64,000 nt of DNA, from the NCBI GenBank assembly GCA_902778135.1, contig CACYWP010000012.1, positions 1 through 64,000 on the forward strand, in the 5' to 3' direction. The stretch comes from an uncultured Coriobacteriaceae bacterium. Its GTDB lineage: Bacteria > Actinomycetota > Coriobacteriia > Coriobacteriales > Atopobiaceae. The notes under the pieces are model-generated. The model was given only the letters and a program-made list of their open reading frames with translations, made no database searches and had not been told where the DNA came from. This document shows positions 56,191 through 63,352 of the stretch, one piece after another (position 1 is the stretch's first letter; each line of letters opens with the position of its first letter). The translations under genes and the position numbers were made by a program.

Positions 56191-58029
56191 ATGCCGACCA
56201 CCTACGTCGAACCGCTGCCACATCTGCGCGGACGACTTAATTATGTGGTGTACGGTTCCGGCCCAGAGGGCACCAAGAACCGTCGCGAGCACAACGCAGT
56301 GCGTCCCCTTGCGCAGTGGTGTAGCTTCGCAGACATAGAGACCATGGGTACTTATGCGCGCCGGGTTCGTGAGCGCTCTGGCAATCGCCGATATGAGGGC
56401 CATGAGATAAGGGTCAGCTGGAGCATCAATGAGCTGAACCCAGAAAGCGAGGAGGACGTCCTTCGTGCGATGGAGTTTGGCCACGCGCTCGTCGCCGAGT
56501 TGTTTCCCGAGAGCCCGTATTCGATCGTCGCGCATGGCGACGGCGTCGGCGGCTGCTTGCATCTGCACATCGACATAGTCAACGTCACCGACACGACCAC
56601 ATGCCGTGCGATCCGTGGCTTCGGTCGCACCAACTGGCAGATACGGGCGATCACGGACGTGCTCTGTCGCGAGCGTCAGATGCGCGTCGTGCGTCCCGCG
56701 CAGCATGCGAGCGAGTGGGCCGAGCGTGCGCAGGAGCTTGAGTCGAAGATAGACGCGACGATGGAACAGCTGGGCGATGGCGACAGGTGGACGCACTCGC
56801 TTCGCGACAATGTAGTCGCGCTAAGAATCGGCACCATCATAGACCGTGTCATCACGCGCCATGCAAAAGAGATTCATAGCGTCGAGGACCTGGAGCGACA
56901 CCTTCGGGGATACGGCGTTGGCATCAAGCGCAAGGCGCTCGCCGACGGCAGTGAGGGCTGGACCTACACATCTGAAGTCGAACTTGAGGGCAAGTCACGC
57001 GTGAGGCGGTGCAAGGCTTCGAAGATTCTGGCAGGCTATGCCGCCAATCGCATCATGGACACTGTTACTGAAGAGCGTGAACGCCAGGAGCAAGCCGAGC
57101 GCGAGCGCATCGAGGCGCAACAGGCCGAGGAGCAGGCGAGGCAGGAGGCTGCCGAGAGGTGGCGTGCCGAGCGTGCGCGACGGAAGGCCGAGCAAAGGGG
57201 GCGGGCGGAGGCGGCGCGTCTCGAGCGTGAGCGTCAGGAAGAGGAGAGACGACTCAAGGCCGAACGGGATGCACGTGATACGGACTTGCGCGAGCGGAGG
57301 CTGCGGGAGATTCGCGAGGATCGTGAGCGCGAGCAGCGGTCGATGCTCGATGCCATGGGCGACCGCGCACAGGCACGTGATCGCGACCTGAGCCGTGCGG
57401 TGCGCGTCGACTATTCGCGCGACGGCAACGACGGACGCGTGGCGGTCAACGCTGCCATGATCGGCGCTCTTGAGAGCCCTTGGAGCATCGTCGTGAAGAA
57501 CGACACCGTCAGGACCTATGCCGATGCCGCTCTGGCCGAGATGTCGCGCCATGGGAGCCCGACGCTTCGTCGTGAGCTGCAATCGTGGCGCGACGGTTCA
57601 GACGACGAGCTCATGTGCGGCACGCCCGCCAGGCGCGTGGCTGACGCGCTCGGCGAGCAGATGCGGCTTGGAGTGCGCGGCAGGTGGGAAGACGAGATGC
57701 CGATGGACAAATATGCCGGCTTTGCCTGCGGCTTCAGGTTGGCGATGGAGGCGAGCAAGCGAGATGGCGTCGCAAGTGCCATGTCTGTGATCTGTGGCAT
57801 GTACGCGCTTGCATGCGAGCAGGTGGAGGGAGTGCGAACGAGGATTCGCGACCGTGCCAGGCAGGTCCTGACGCAGCTTGGCGTGATGCCGAAGGCGCGT
57901 CAGGGGGAGATGTCGCAGGCACGTGCGCAGGCATATGAGCCATGGGTCGAGGGAGGTTCGGGTGGATTGTCCCGTAAGAACGAATCGGAATATGGAGGAC
58001 ATCAATGGAAGGGAGAGCTGACGCGATGA
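56191..58029 (+). CDS. Relaxase (MobA-type nickase) with long coiled coil
   Basis: 612 residues. The N-terminal 220 residues form the relaxase: an early Tyr in LNYVVYGSG, and the metal-binding triad in HGDGVGGCLHLHIDIVN (His115, His124, His126). Residues about 295-395 are a highly charged Glu/Arg coiled coil. The C-terminal 200 residues are unknown. It nicks oriT and pilots the strand. Start two bases after mobC; stop overlaps the next gene by 25 bases. Confidence 0.88.
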   Translation: MPTTYVEPLPHLRGRLNYVVYGSGPEGTKNRREHNAVRPLAQWCSFADIETMGTYARRVRERSGNRRYEGHEIRVSWSINELNPESEEDVLRAMEFGHALVAELFPESPYSIVAHGDGVGGCLHLHIDIVNVTDTTTCRAIRGFGRTNWQIRAITDVLCRERQMRVVRPAQHASEWAERAQELESKIDATMEQLGDGDRWTHSLRDNVVALRIGTIIDRVITRHAKEIHSVEDLERHLRGYGVGIKRKALADGSEGWTYTSEVELEGKSRVRRCKASKILAGYAANRIMDTVTEERERQEQAERERIEAQQAEEQARQEAAERWRAERARRKAEQRGRAEAARLERERQEEERRLKAERDARDTDLRERRLREIREDREREQRSMLDAMGDRAQARDRDLSRAVRVDYSRDGNDGRVAVNAAMIGALESPWSIVVKNDTVRTYADAALAEMSRHGSPTLRRELQSWRDGSDDELMCGTPARRVADALGEQMRLGVRGRWEDEMPMDKYAGFACGFRLAMEASKRDGVASAMSVICGMYALACEQVEGVRTRIRDRARQVLTQLGVMPKARQGEMSQARAQAYEPWVEGGSGGLSRKNESEYGGHQWKGELTR

Positions 58030-58736
58030 GGGACGGCGGTATTGTGCTGAGCGAGGAGTCAATCCTCAAGTATTTGGAAGGCGTGGGAGGCATCGGAAAG
58101 GAGGCCGACACGTTCCGACCAGACAAGACTGAGTCGGACATGCAAGACGGTGAATCCAGGCGAATCTCGGCAAGGAGCGCGGCGAGCGTGCAAAGGCAAG
58201 GCAATCGCGGAAACTATGCCGTGTGCGTTGGGAGGTGTGGCGATACGATCTGGAAGGCGACGATACGACCGGACGACATCGAGTCGTATGCGCTTGCCGC
58301 CCTTGATGTTCTACCGGACCATGCGGGTGACGATTTGCGCGCCGAACTCAGGTGGCTGGCAAGAGCAAGGGCCAACATGAGCGTCCACACTGTGGTTGCA
58401 AAACGCTTGGCAACGATCCTGCGGGACGCCTGCAAGGCGGGCTTGGACGGCGAATGGACGGACGAGGTGCCTGACGACAGCGAGCGGTTCTTTGTGGCTG
58501 CGTTCAAGGCTGCGGCGAGAAGGGATGGAATCGTCCGCGTCACTGGCGAGTCAATCGTGCTGCGGATGATGGCGACGGATTGGGATGAGGGGCACGGTGG
58601 CAAGACGAGCACGGAGGAGAAGGCCCTCGTTGCGTTGAGGGAGGCGGGACTCTTGCTCGAACGCAGCTCTGACGAGGATATGTATATGCAAATGGTTTCC
58701 ATGTTGCCCGGCTTTGCCGATGGGCACGATTCGTAG
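58005..58736 (+). CDS. Protein of unknown function downstream of the relaxase
   Basis: 243 residues. The segment from residue 70 (YAVCVGRCGDTIWKATIRPDDIESYALAALD) resembles, in arrangement, the C-terminal part of the upstream relaxase (an IVVKNDTVRTYADAALAEM segment, then LRRELQSW), suggesting gene duplication or a split relaxase tail. GGAGG six bases before ATG 58005 supports this start; ATG 58026 overlaps the relaxase stop and is the alternative. Confidence 0.65.
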   Translation: MEGRADAMRDGGIVLSEESILKYLEGVGGIGKEADTFRPDKTESDMQDGESRRISARSAASVQRQGNRGNYAVCVGRCGDTIWKATIRPDDIESYALAALDVLPDHAGDDLRAELRWLARARANMSVHTVVAKRLATILRDACKAGLDGEWTDEVPDDSERFFVAAFKAAARRDGIVRVTGESIVLRMMATDWDEGHGGKTSTEEKALVALREAGLLLERSSDEDMYMQMVSMLPGFADGHDS

Positions 58737-58757
58737 GGGAGCGCTTGAGAAAAAGGC

Positions 58758-58801
58758 AAAGGCGTCATGCCCCCACATGGGGAGGGCATGACGCCTTTGT
58801 G
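58758..58801. terminator. Terminator between relaxase operon and SSB operon
   Basis: AAAGGCGTCATGCCC pairs with GGGCATGACGCCTTT, 15 bp, between convergent operons. The stem's own A/T ends give T-runs in both directions. Confidence 0.8.
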
Positions 58802-58986
58802 CGTCCACGGCTAAGCATGGGAGATCGCCGTCGCGGGTTTTTTGCCAATGGGTTCCACTGGCAGGCAATGGCGAGCGATTGTCGCTTCCGTCTGCGTCGA
58901 GCAATGCGTGCAGGCGCTCAGGAACGCCCCTGAGCCTGCTCTCCGTAGCATGGGGTCATTGCGAGGGCGTGGCGTCACCACGCAAT

Positions 58987-59364
58987 CTAGCTCTGGCGCG
59001 CCTTGAGCCGTGCCTCGGTCACGCTCTTGGGCTCGAGCAGGTCGACACCGGTGATACGCAGCGTGATGTCGAAGTGCCGCTGGCCAGCCTTGTCGACGTA
59101 GTTGTCGTTGCGCAATTCGTAGCTCACGCTCACGAGGTCGCCCTCGTGCATCATCGAGTAGACGTCGCCCTTGGCGTCGGCGGGGACGAAGCCAGTGAGG
59201 TCGACGAACTGCGCGCCGGTCTCGCCGTCGGCGCCCTTGAAGCTGTCGCGCAGCGCGAGGTTGACCACGACCTTCTTGCTGCCGTCCTTGTTTTCGAACG
59301 TGGTCGGATCCTTGGTGAGGCGTCCCGTGGCGAATCCGTGGTTGCGTGCGTTGATGGTTGGCAT
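58987..59364 (-). CDS. ssb: Single-stranded DNA-binding protein
   Basis: 125 residues, one OB fold: MPTINARNHGFATGRLTKDP, then a VVVNLALRDS beta strand, and GQRHFDITLRITGVDLLEPK. The usual acidic C-terminal DDDIPF tip is absent, so it may not recruit the host's SSB-binding proteins. AAAGGA precedes the ATG at 59364. Last gene of the leftward operon. It protects the transferred strand in the recipient. Confidence 0.82.
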   Translation of the reverse strand: MPTINARNHGFATGRLTKDPTTFENKDGSKKVVVNLALRDSFKGADGETGAQFVDLTGFVPADAKGDVYSMMHEGDLVSVSYELRNDNYVDKAGQRHFDITLRITGVDLLEPKSVTEARLKARQS

Positions 59365-59413
59365 TGTCGGGTGTCCTTTCACGTGATGGTATATGGCCCA
59401 TCCTGAGACTGTG

Positions 59414-59440
59414 ATGCAGGACACGAGATGTGCCCTGCAT
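59414..59440 (-). promoter_or_regulatory. Hairpin before ssb
   Basis: ATGCAGG and CCTGCAT plus an inner CAC/GTG pair around a 5-base loop lie between the stop of the 22-residue peptide gene and ssb. Fits the hairpin-then-ribosome-site layout of the plus-strand operon. Confidence 0.6.
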
Positions 59441-59449
59441 GGGTTTGGC

Positions 59450-59518
59450 CTACAGGAACGCGGCAGCGTTGATGATGAGGAGCAGCGCGCAGAGCGCGAA
59501 AGCTGCGATTGCGGTCAT
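59450..59518 (-). CDS. 22-residue single-pass membrane peptide
   Basis: A short frame begins MTAIAAFALCALLLIINAAA and ends two residues later; it is almost entirely hydrophobic, long enough to cross the membrane once. GAAAGGA lies nine bases before the ATG, as strong as for neighbouring genes, and it sits in line between the DUF4313 gene and ssb. Could be a small membrane regulator, a type I-like toxin, or a lysis/pore peptide; no antisense RNA gene is obvious. Confidence 0.55.
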   Translation of the reverse strand: MTAIAAFALCALLLIINAAAFL

Positions 59519-59532
59519 GGACACGTCCTTTC

Positions 59533-59895
59533 CTAGAGCTCGTCGTCGCTGACGCAGGAGTCGAGGAATGGCTGAGCGAAGCGGCCTTCCGGGTAGAGGC
59601 AGAAGCCTGACGTCTTCGCGACGCCGGTCAGCTCGACGAGGCCGTTGGCGACCAGCCATTCGATGAGGTGGCGCGAATTGTTGGCGTCGAGGAATGCGCA
59701 ACGCCCGTCTTCGAGCGGGTACGAGGGCAGGTTCACGGTCACGCTTGCGTAGGGCTCCCACCAAGGCCCTTCGTCATCCTCATCCACGAGGCAGACGGCC
59801 TTCAGGGCGATTCCGTTGCCAAAGACGTAGCTGGTACGTATGAAGGCGAGCTGGTGGTCGGCGCCCCACTCGTCGGTGTAGTCGTACGTGGTCAT
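59533..59895 (-). CDS. DUF4313-like protein
   Basis: 120 residues, acidic, beginning MTTYDYTDEWGADHQLAFIR and containing NGLVELTG near the end. I match it by eye to DUF4313, found on integrative elements of gut bacteria; function unknown. GGGAGG precedes the ATG. Confidence 0.6.
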   Translation of the reverse strand: MTTYDYTDEWGADHQLAFIRTSYVFGNGIALKAVCLVDEDDEGPWWEPYASVTVNLPSYPLEDGRCAFLDANNSRHLIEWLVANGLVELTGVAKTSGFCLYPEGRFAQPFLDSCVSDDEL

Positions 59896-59907
59896 CGAGT
59901 AACCTCC

Positions 59908-60072
59908 CTAGGCGGCCTGCGGATCGAGGGCAACGTCGACGACGAGCTTGCCGTCATCGTCTGTTCCGATGTCGACGTCAGACACGCCGAACAGCTCCTC
60001 GAGCACGGCGATGGCTTCGTGGATCCACTCGGATTCGGGAGCGATGAACTCCTCGAACGTGCTCTCAGGCAT
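59908..60072 (-). CDS. 54-residue acidic protein
   Basis: A short frame starting MPESTFEEFIAPESEWIHEA and ending in VDVALDPQAA. About 18 Asp/Glu against one Lys in 54 residues. GAGGAG lies 7 bases before the ATG. It is packed between its neighbours with 12 bases to the DUF4313 gene, so it is very likely real. Function unknown. Confidence 0.6.
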   Translation of the reverse strand: MPESTFEEFIAPESEWIHEAIAVLEELFGVSDVDIGTDDDGKLVVDVALDPQAA

Positions 60073-60180
60073 GATGTGCTCCTCTTACGGTCGGCTTTGC
60101 CTCTCTTCAAGAGAGGAACTGTCGCAAGCCATCGCCATGCGATGGCGCGCCGTGCCCTTTGATGGTGGGCGCACGGACGC

Positions 60181-60531
60181 TCAGAGGTCTATGCCGTCGC
60201 CTTCGTATCGTGGTCGACCGTTGTCGTGGCACTCTTCCTGAAACCAGATGGCGGGGGAACGGTACGGCGTGAGCTCGATGGAGATGACCGGCGCATAGTC
60301 GTGTCTTATGCCGGCCTCGTCAACGTCGGTCGGATGCACGTCGAGCGCGATGCCGTCCGCTCCGAGGGCGTCACGCAGTGCGTCGAGGATGCTGCGAAGA
60401 CGCCCCGTGAGCGCCAGGACCACGCCGTAGGCGGTGTCGAAGTCATCGAACGACGCATGGTCATGGGGCTCGTCGAAGACGCGCTCGTCGCGTTCTGCGA
60501 ACGTGGTGGTGGCGAGGACGTAGCGGATCAC
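60181..60531 (-). CDS. Protein of unknown function coupled to the ComM-like gene
   Basis: 116 residues, acidic, with GRLRSILDALRDALGADGIA and SIELTPYRSPAIWFQEE. It starts with GTG and overlaps the stop of the ComM-like gene by four bases (GTGA), so it is translated together with it. No known motif. Confidence 0.6.
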   Translation of the reverse strand: MIRYVLATTTFAERDERVFDEPHDHASFDDFDTAYGVVLALTGRLRSILDALRDALGADGIALDVHPTDVDEAGIRHDYAPVISIELTPYRSPAIWFQEECHDNGRPRYEGDGIDL

Positions 60532-61574
60532 AGGCGTACTTCCTCGAAGCCGAGGCCGGCGATTGGGCCGAGCAGCCTTTCAGCGGGCGTCTTGGTGTCG
60601 CGGGTGGTGGCGACGGTGAGTGACGGCACGGCAGGCATGTGCCATGTGCCCTCGACACGGACGACTCGGACCTCACGGTCGCGAAGGGCGACACGTAAGG
60701 ACGCGAGCACGCCACGGTCGAAGCGTTCGATGTCGGACAGGAGAAGGAGGCCGTGGCTGGCGAGCGTGACCTCGCCTGGAAGGACGGGCCTGCCGCCGCC
60801 GATCATGCCTGCCTGCGAGATCGCATGGTGCGGGCATCGGAACGGGGGCTCGCCCTCGAACGGCGCCGAACATGCGCTGTGGATGCGACGCGCTTCGTCG
60901 CACTGGCCCTGCGTCAAGGTGGGTATCGAACGCTGTAGAGCGATTACGGAGCTCGATACGGGACCGTCTGCACCACGAAGGAGCAGAACTCGATTGGTGC
61001 CCAAACATGCCCTTAAAACGGCTCTCAGAGCCTCTGAGAGGCATTGTAGCTGTGGGTGGACAGGCGTAAGACGGGAGGTCGTGCGACGGCTCCAATCGAC
61101 AGCGGGAAGACCGCCGAGAGTGTCCAGGGGCACATGGGAGATGTGGTCCGATGACTTGGGGCAGAGGAGCGTGAGCCCATGGTCTGTGCAGTAGTCGCTA
61201 TAGCATGCCAGCCCGCGAACGGGTAGCACTCGCCCGTCGAGCGAGAGTTCGCCGACGAGCAGAGGGTCATCCAGAGGGACGGTCACCTGTTGCGATGCGA
61301 CGAGGATTGCGACGGCGATTGCGAGATCAAGCTGGGTACCGCGCGGGCGGGCCTCGGCGGGAGAGACTTGCACGACGACGCGCTGCCTGGGTACCTCGAA
61401 GCCGGACGCCTTGAAGGCGCAACGCACGCGCGAGATTGCCTCGTGGGCGACGATGTCGCCGACACCGACGAGCGTCAGTTGGGGCGGGCCGGGCGTGATG
61501 TCGACGTCGATGGTGAGTGGGGTCACGTCGAGCCCCGCGAGCATGGCGGAGCGTACGGTGGCGGTTTGTTGCAT
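60528..61574 (-). CDS. ComM/YifB-like protein with a degenerate ATPase site
   Basis: 348 residues against about 500 in true ComM. The N-terminal S5/Lon-like domain is intact (TLVGVGDIVAHEAISRVRCA, SPAEARPRGTQLDLAIAVAI, LLVGELSLDGRVLPVRG). The AAA+ part aligns over PHHAISQAGMIGGG and PGEVTLASHGLLLL, but Walker A reads GADGPVSS at 201-208 (no GKT) and Walker B reads LLLLSDIERF at 276-285 instead of LFLDELPEF. The last domain is missing. Hence no ATP hydrolysis is expected. AAAGGA precedes ATG 61574. Real ComM is a branch-migration helicase; this form may bind DNA or partner the DprA homologue. Confidence 0.75.
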   Translation of the reverse strand: MQQTATVRSAMLAGLDVTPLTIDVDITPGPPQLTLVGVGDIVAHEAISRVRCAFKASGFEVPRQRVVVQVSPAEARPRGTQLDLAIAVAILVASQQVTVPLDDPLLVGELSLDGRVLPVRGLACYSDYCTDHGLTLLCPKSSDHISHVPLDTLGGLPAVDWSRRTTSRLTPVHPQLQCLSEALRAVLRACLGTNRVLLLRGADGPVSSSVIALQRSIPTLTQGQCDEARRIHSACSAPFEGEPPFRCPHHAISQAGMIGGGRPVLPGEVTLASHGLLLLSDIERFDRGVLASLRVALRDREVRVVRVEGTWHMPAVPSLTVATTRDTKTPAERLLGPIAGLGFEEVRL

Positions 61575-61623
61575 GGACGGGAATCCTTTCGCGTATATCC
61601 GGCATATGGAAGTGCCGAGAGGG

Positions 61624-61662
61624 AAGGGAGAAGCATCTCGGCTTTGCTCGATGCTTCGCCCT
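61624..61662 (-). promoter_or_regulatory. Hairpin upstream of the ComM-like gene
   Basis: AAGGG-GAAGCATC pairs with GATGCTTC-CCCTT around TCGGCTTTGCTC, with one bulge on each side. It lies about 50 bases before the start codon. Confidence 0.6.
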
Positions 61663-61704
61663 TGGCAGTGGAATCCACGGTCTTTTTTCTGAGGGGCCGA
61701 GTGG

Positions 61705-62106
61705 TTATCTGGCGCGCCGCACACGGTCGGCAAAGCGCGCTTGCATGTCGATCAATATCTTGGAATGGTGCAATGAGTCGGTGCCAATCAACGCCGCGAC
61801 GATCTCGCGGACGACGTCCTCTGCGCTCTCTGCGTCCTCGTCGCCTTCATATGAGACGTGCCCCATCAGCTTCAGGACGGAACCGTCTCTGATGAGCATC
61901 TCCCAGAGGTCGTCCGCCTCCTCTCCCGAGACACGGACCTCGCCGGTGACGTCGCGCACGATGGCCTGCGTGTGGAGCCAGTCGACGAGGAGCTTCAAGT
62001 CGGACTCACAGTCGTACCACTTCTCGTAGAGCGAGATGGCGGCACTGACGACGGTGTCATTTGCGGTTGCGTCCGAGATGAACCAGTACGCCTCGTTGCG
62101 AGACAT
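61705..62106 (-). CDS. Protein of unknown function; coding seems to extend upstream of any normal start
   Basis: From the ATG at 62106 it has 133 residues, acidic, with VRVSGEEADDLWEMLIRDGS. The frame stays open and gene-like (VFDIGYRSDFEGAIDITCTT) up to the TAG that ends the upstream metallophosphoesterase, but contains only GTG 62118 as another normal start. GAAAGGG eight bases before an ATA at about 62191 is suggestive of a non-standard start. Alternatives are TAG readthrough or the ATG as given. Confidence 0.55.
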   Translation of the reverse strand: MSRNEAYWFISDATANDTVVSAAISLYEKWYDCESDLKLLVDWLHTQAIVRDVTGEVRVSGEEADDLWEMLIRDGSVLKLMGHVSYEGDEDAESAEDVVREIVAALIGTDSLHHSKILIDMQARFADRVRRAR

Positions 62107-62214
62107 GAGGACTTCCACAAGGGCCTCGGCAGCGGTCGACGTCGTGCACGTGATGTCGATGGCGCCTTCGAAATCTGAGCGGTAACCTATGTCGAAGACC
62201 CTTTCTGTGATGCG

Positions 62215-62952
62215 CTAGAAGACTTTGCGCGCACGTTGGTAGAGCAGATGTCCGAGGCCGCAAGCCACGTCACGGTCGTCATGGTAATGGCCGAACCACC
62301 AAGCTTCGAGCGATTCGCATGCGTCAAGCACGTCCTCGAGCCATTCCTCCATCGTGGCGTCACTGACAGGCACGACTTCTACGGGAATGAGTCGGTCATA
62401 AAGCTCTAGTGACATCCAATCAAACGGGCACGTGTGCGAAAAGATGTGCTCGATGCTGTGTGTCTCGGCGAGGCGGAGCAGGTCGTCGCGCTCGCTCCTC
62501 GTGAGTTGCTCCTCAGGCTCCCACGGGAGTCCCGTCTTGCGTCGGTACCTACCGTCGATTGACCATGCGCCAGGGATGAAGAGGCAAACATGATTGTCGA
62601 TGGTGACGAGGTCGCCACCATCGTGCACGTAGAGCGTGTTTGGATAGCGACGGTCACGCATGAAGGCGGAGCCGGACCAGTCGACCATCTCGGCATGACC
62701 CGATGCTAGGGTGCCGAGCTGCATGTCACGCCAATAGCGTGTGTCATGGTTGCCGCGCATGACGAGGACGCGACATGGGAGGTCTGAGAAGTAGCGCCGC
62801 AGGTCGTCGTGGACGTGGTCGCCGTAGGCGATTCCGACGTCTCCGAGACAGACGATCACGTCATCAGGCGTGAGTTCTGATGCTATCGGTTCGACGATGC
62901 GTTTTGCGTTCTCGGCGCTACCGTGGATGTCGCCGACTGCGTACAGGTGCAT
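62215..62952 (-). CDS. Calcineurin-like metallophosphoesterase
   Basis: 245 residues. Metal motifs: VGDIHG (residues 6-11), CLGDVGIAYGD (35-45), VMRGNHDTRYW (about 64-74), FSHTCPFDW and FGHYHDD near the end. This is the full set D-x-H, G-D, G-N-H-D/E, H and G-H-x-H. Substrate unknown; element-borne members can act on nucleic-acid ends or modified nucleotides. GAGGGA precedes the ATG. Its TAG is in frame with the next gene. Confidence 0.88.
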   Translation of the reverse strand: MHLYAVGDIHGSAENAKRIVEPIASELTPDDVIVCLGDVGIAYGDHVHDDLRRYFSDLPCRVLVMRGNHDTRYWRDMQLGTLASGHAEMVDWSGSAFMRDRRYPNTLYVHDGGDLVTIDNHVCLFIPGAWSIDGRYRRKTGLPWEPEEQLTRSERDDLLRLAETHSIEHIFSHTCPFDWMSLELYDRLIPVEVVPVSDATMEEWLEDVLDACESLEAWWFGHYHDDRDVACGLGHLLYQRARKVF

Positions 62953-62970
62953 GGGCGGTTCCCTCGCTTG

Positions 62971-63258
62971 TCAATACAGGTCGTTACTACTGAGGGCGGT
63001 AACCGTGATGCGGTCGTCGTGCTTCTTGACATCGTACCAGTAGTGGTCACCGAGAGTGTCGCGCACGTATGCCGCAAGCTTGTCAGGGGCGAAGCGCTTG
63101 TCGCACGTCGTCGGGTTGCGGTACGCGAGACCGACGGTGAGGAATGCCGACACGTCGTCGGCCAGGCTCTCGCAGAGCGCCACGACGTGCCTCGCGTTGA
63201 CGAAGCCGAACGTTGCGGGCTCGCCCCAGGAGCCGTCCTTCTTGAGCTGCTTGAGCAT
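62971..63258 (-). CDS. Small basic/acidic protein of unknown function
   Basis: 95 residues starting MLKQLKKDGSWGEPATFGFV. No motif. AAAGGA precedes ATG 63258. Between the metallophosphoesterase and the DprA homologue, in the same operon. Confidence 0.6.
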   Translation of the reverse strand: MLKQLKKDGSWGEPATFGFVNARHVVALCESLADDVSAFLTVGLAYRNPTTCDKRFAPDKLAAYVRDTLGDHYWYDVKKHDDRITVTALSSNDLY

Positions 63259-63352
63259 GGGGGTTGGTCCTTTCATATATGGGAGCCGAGTGGCAAGAAC
63301 GGATGCGACTGCTGGTTAAGACCATTTGCCGATGTTGTCGAAGCGGTTCGCG

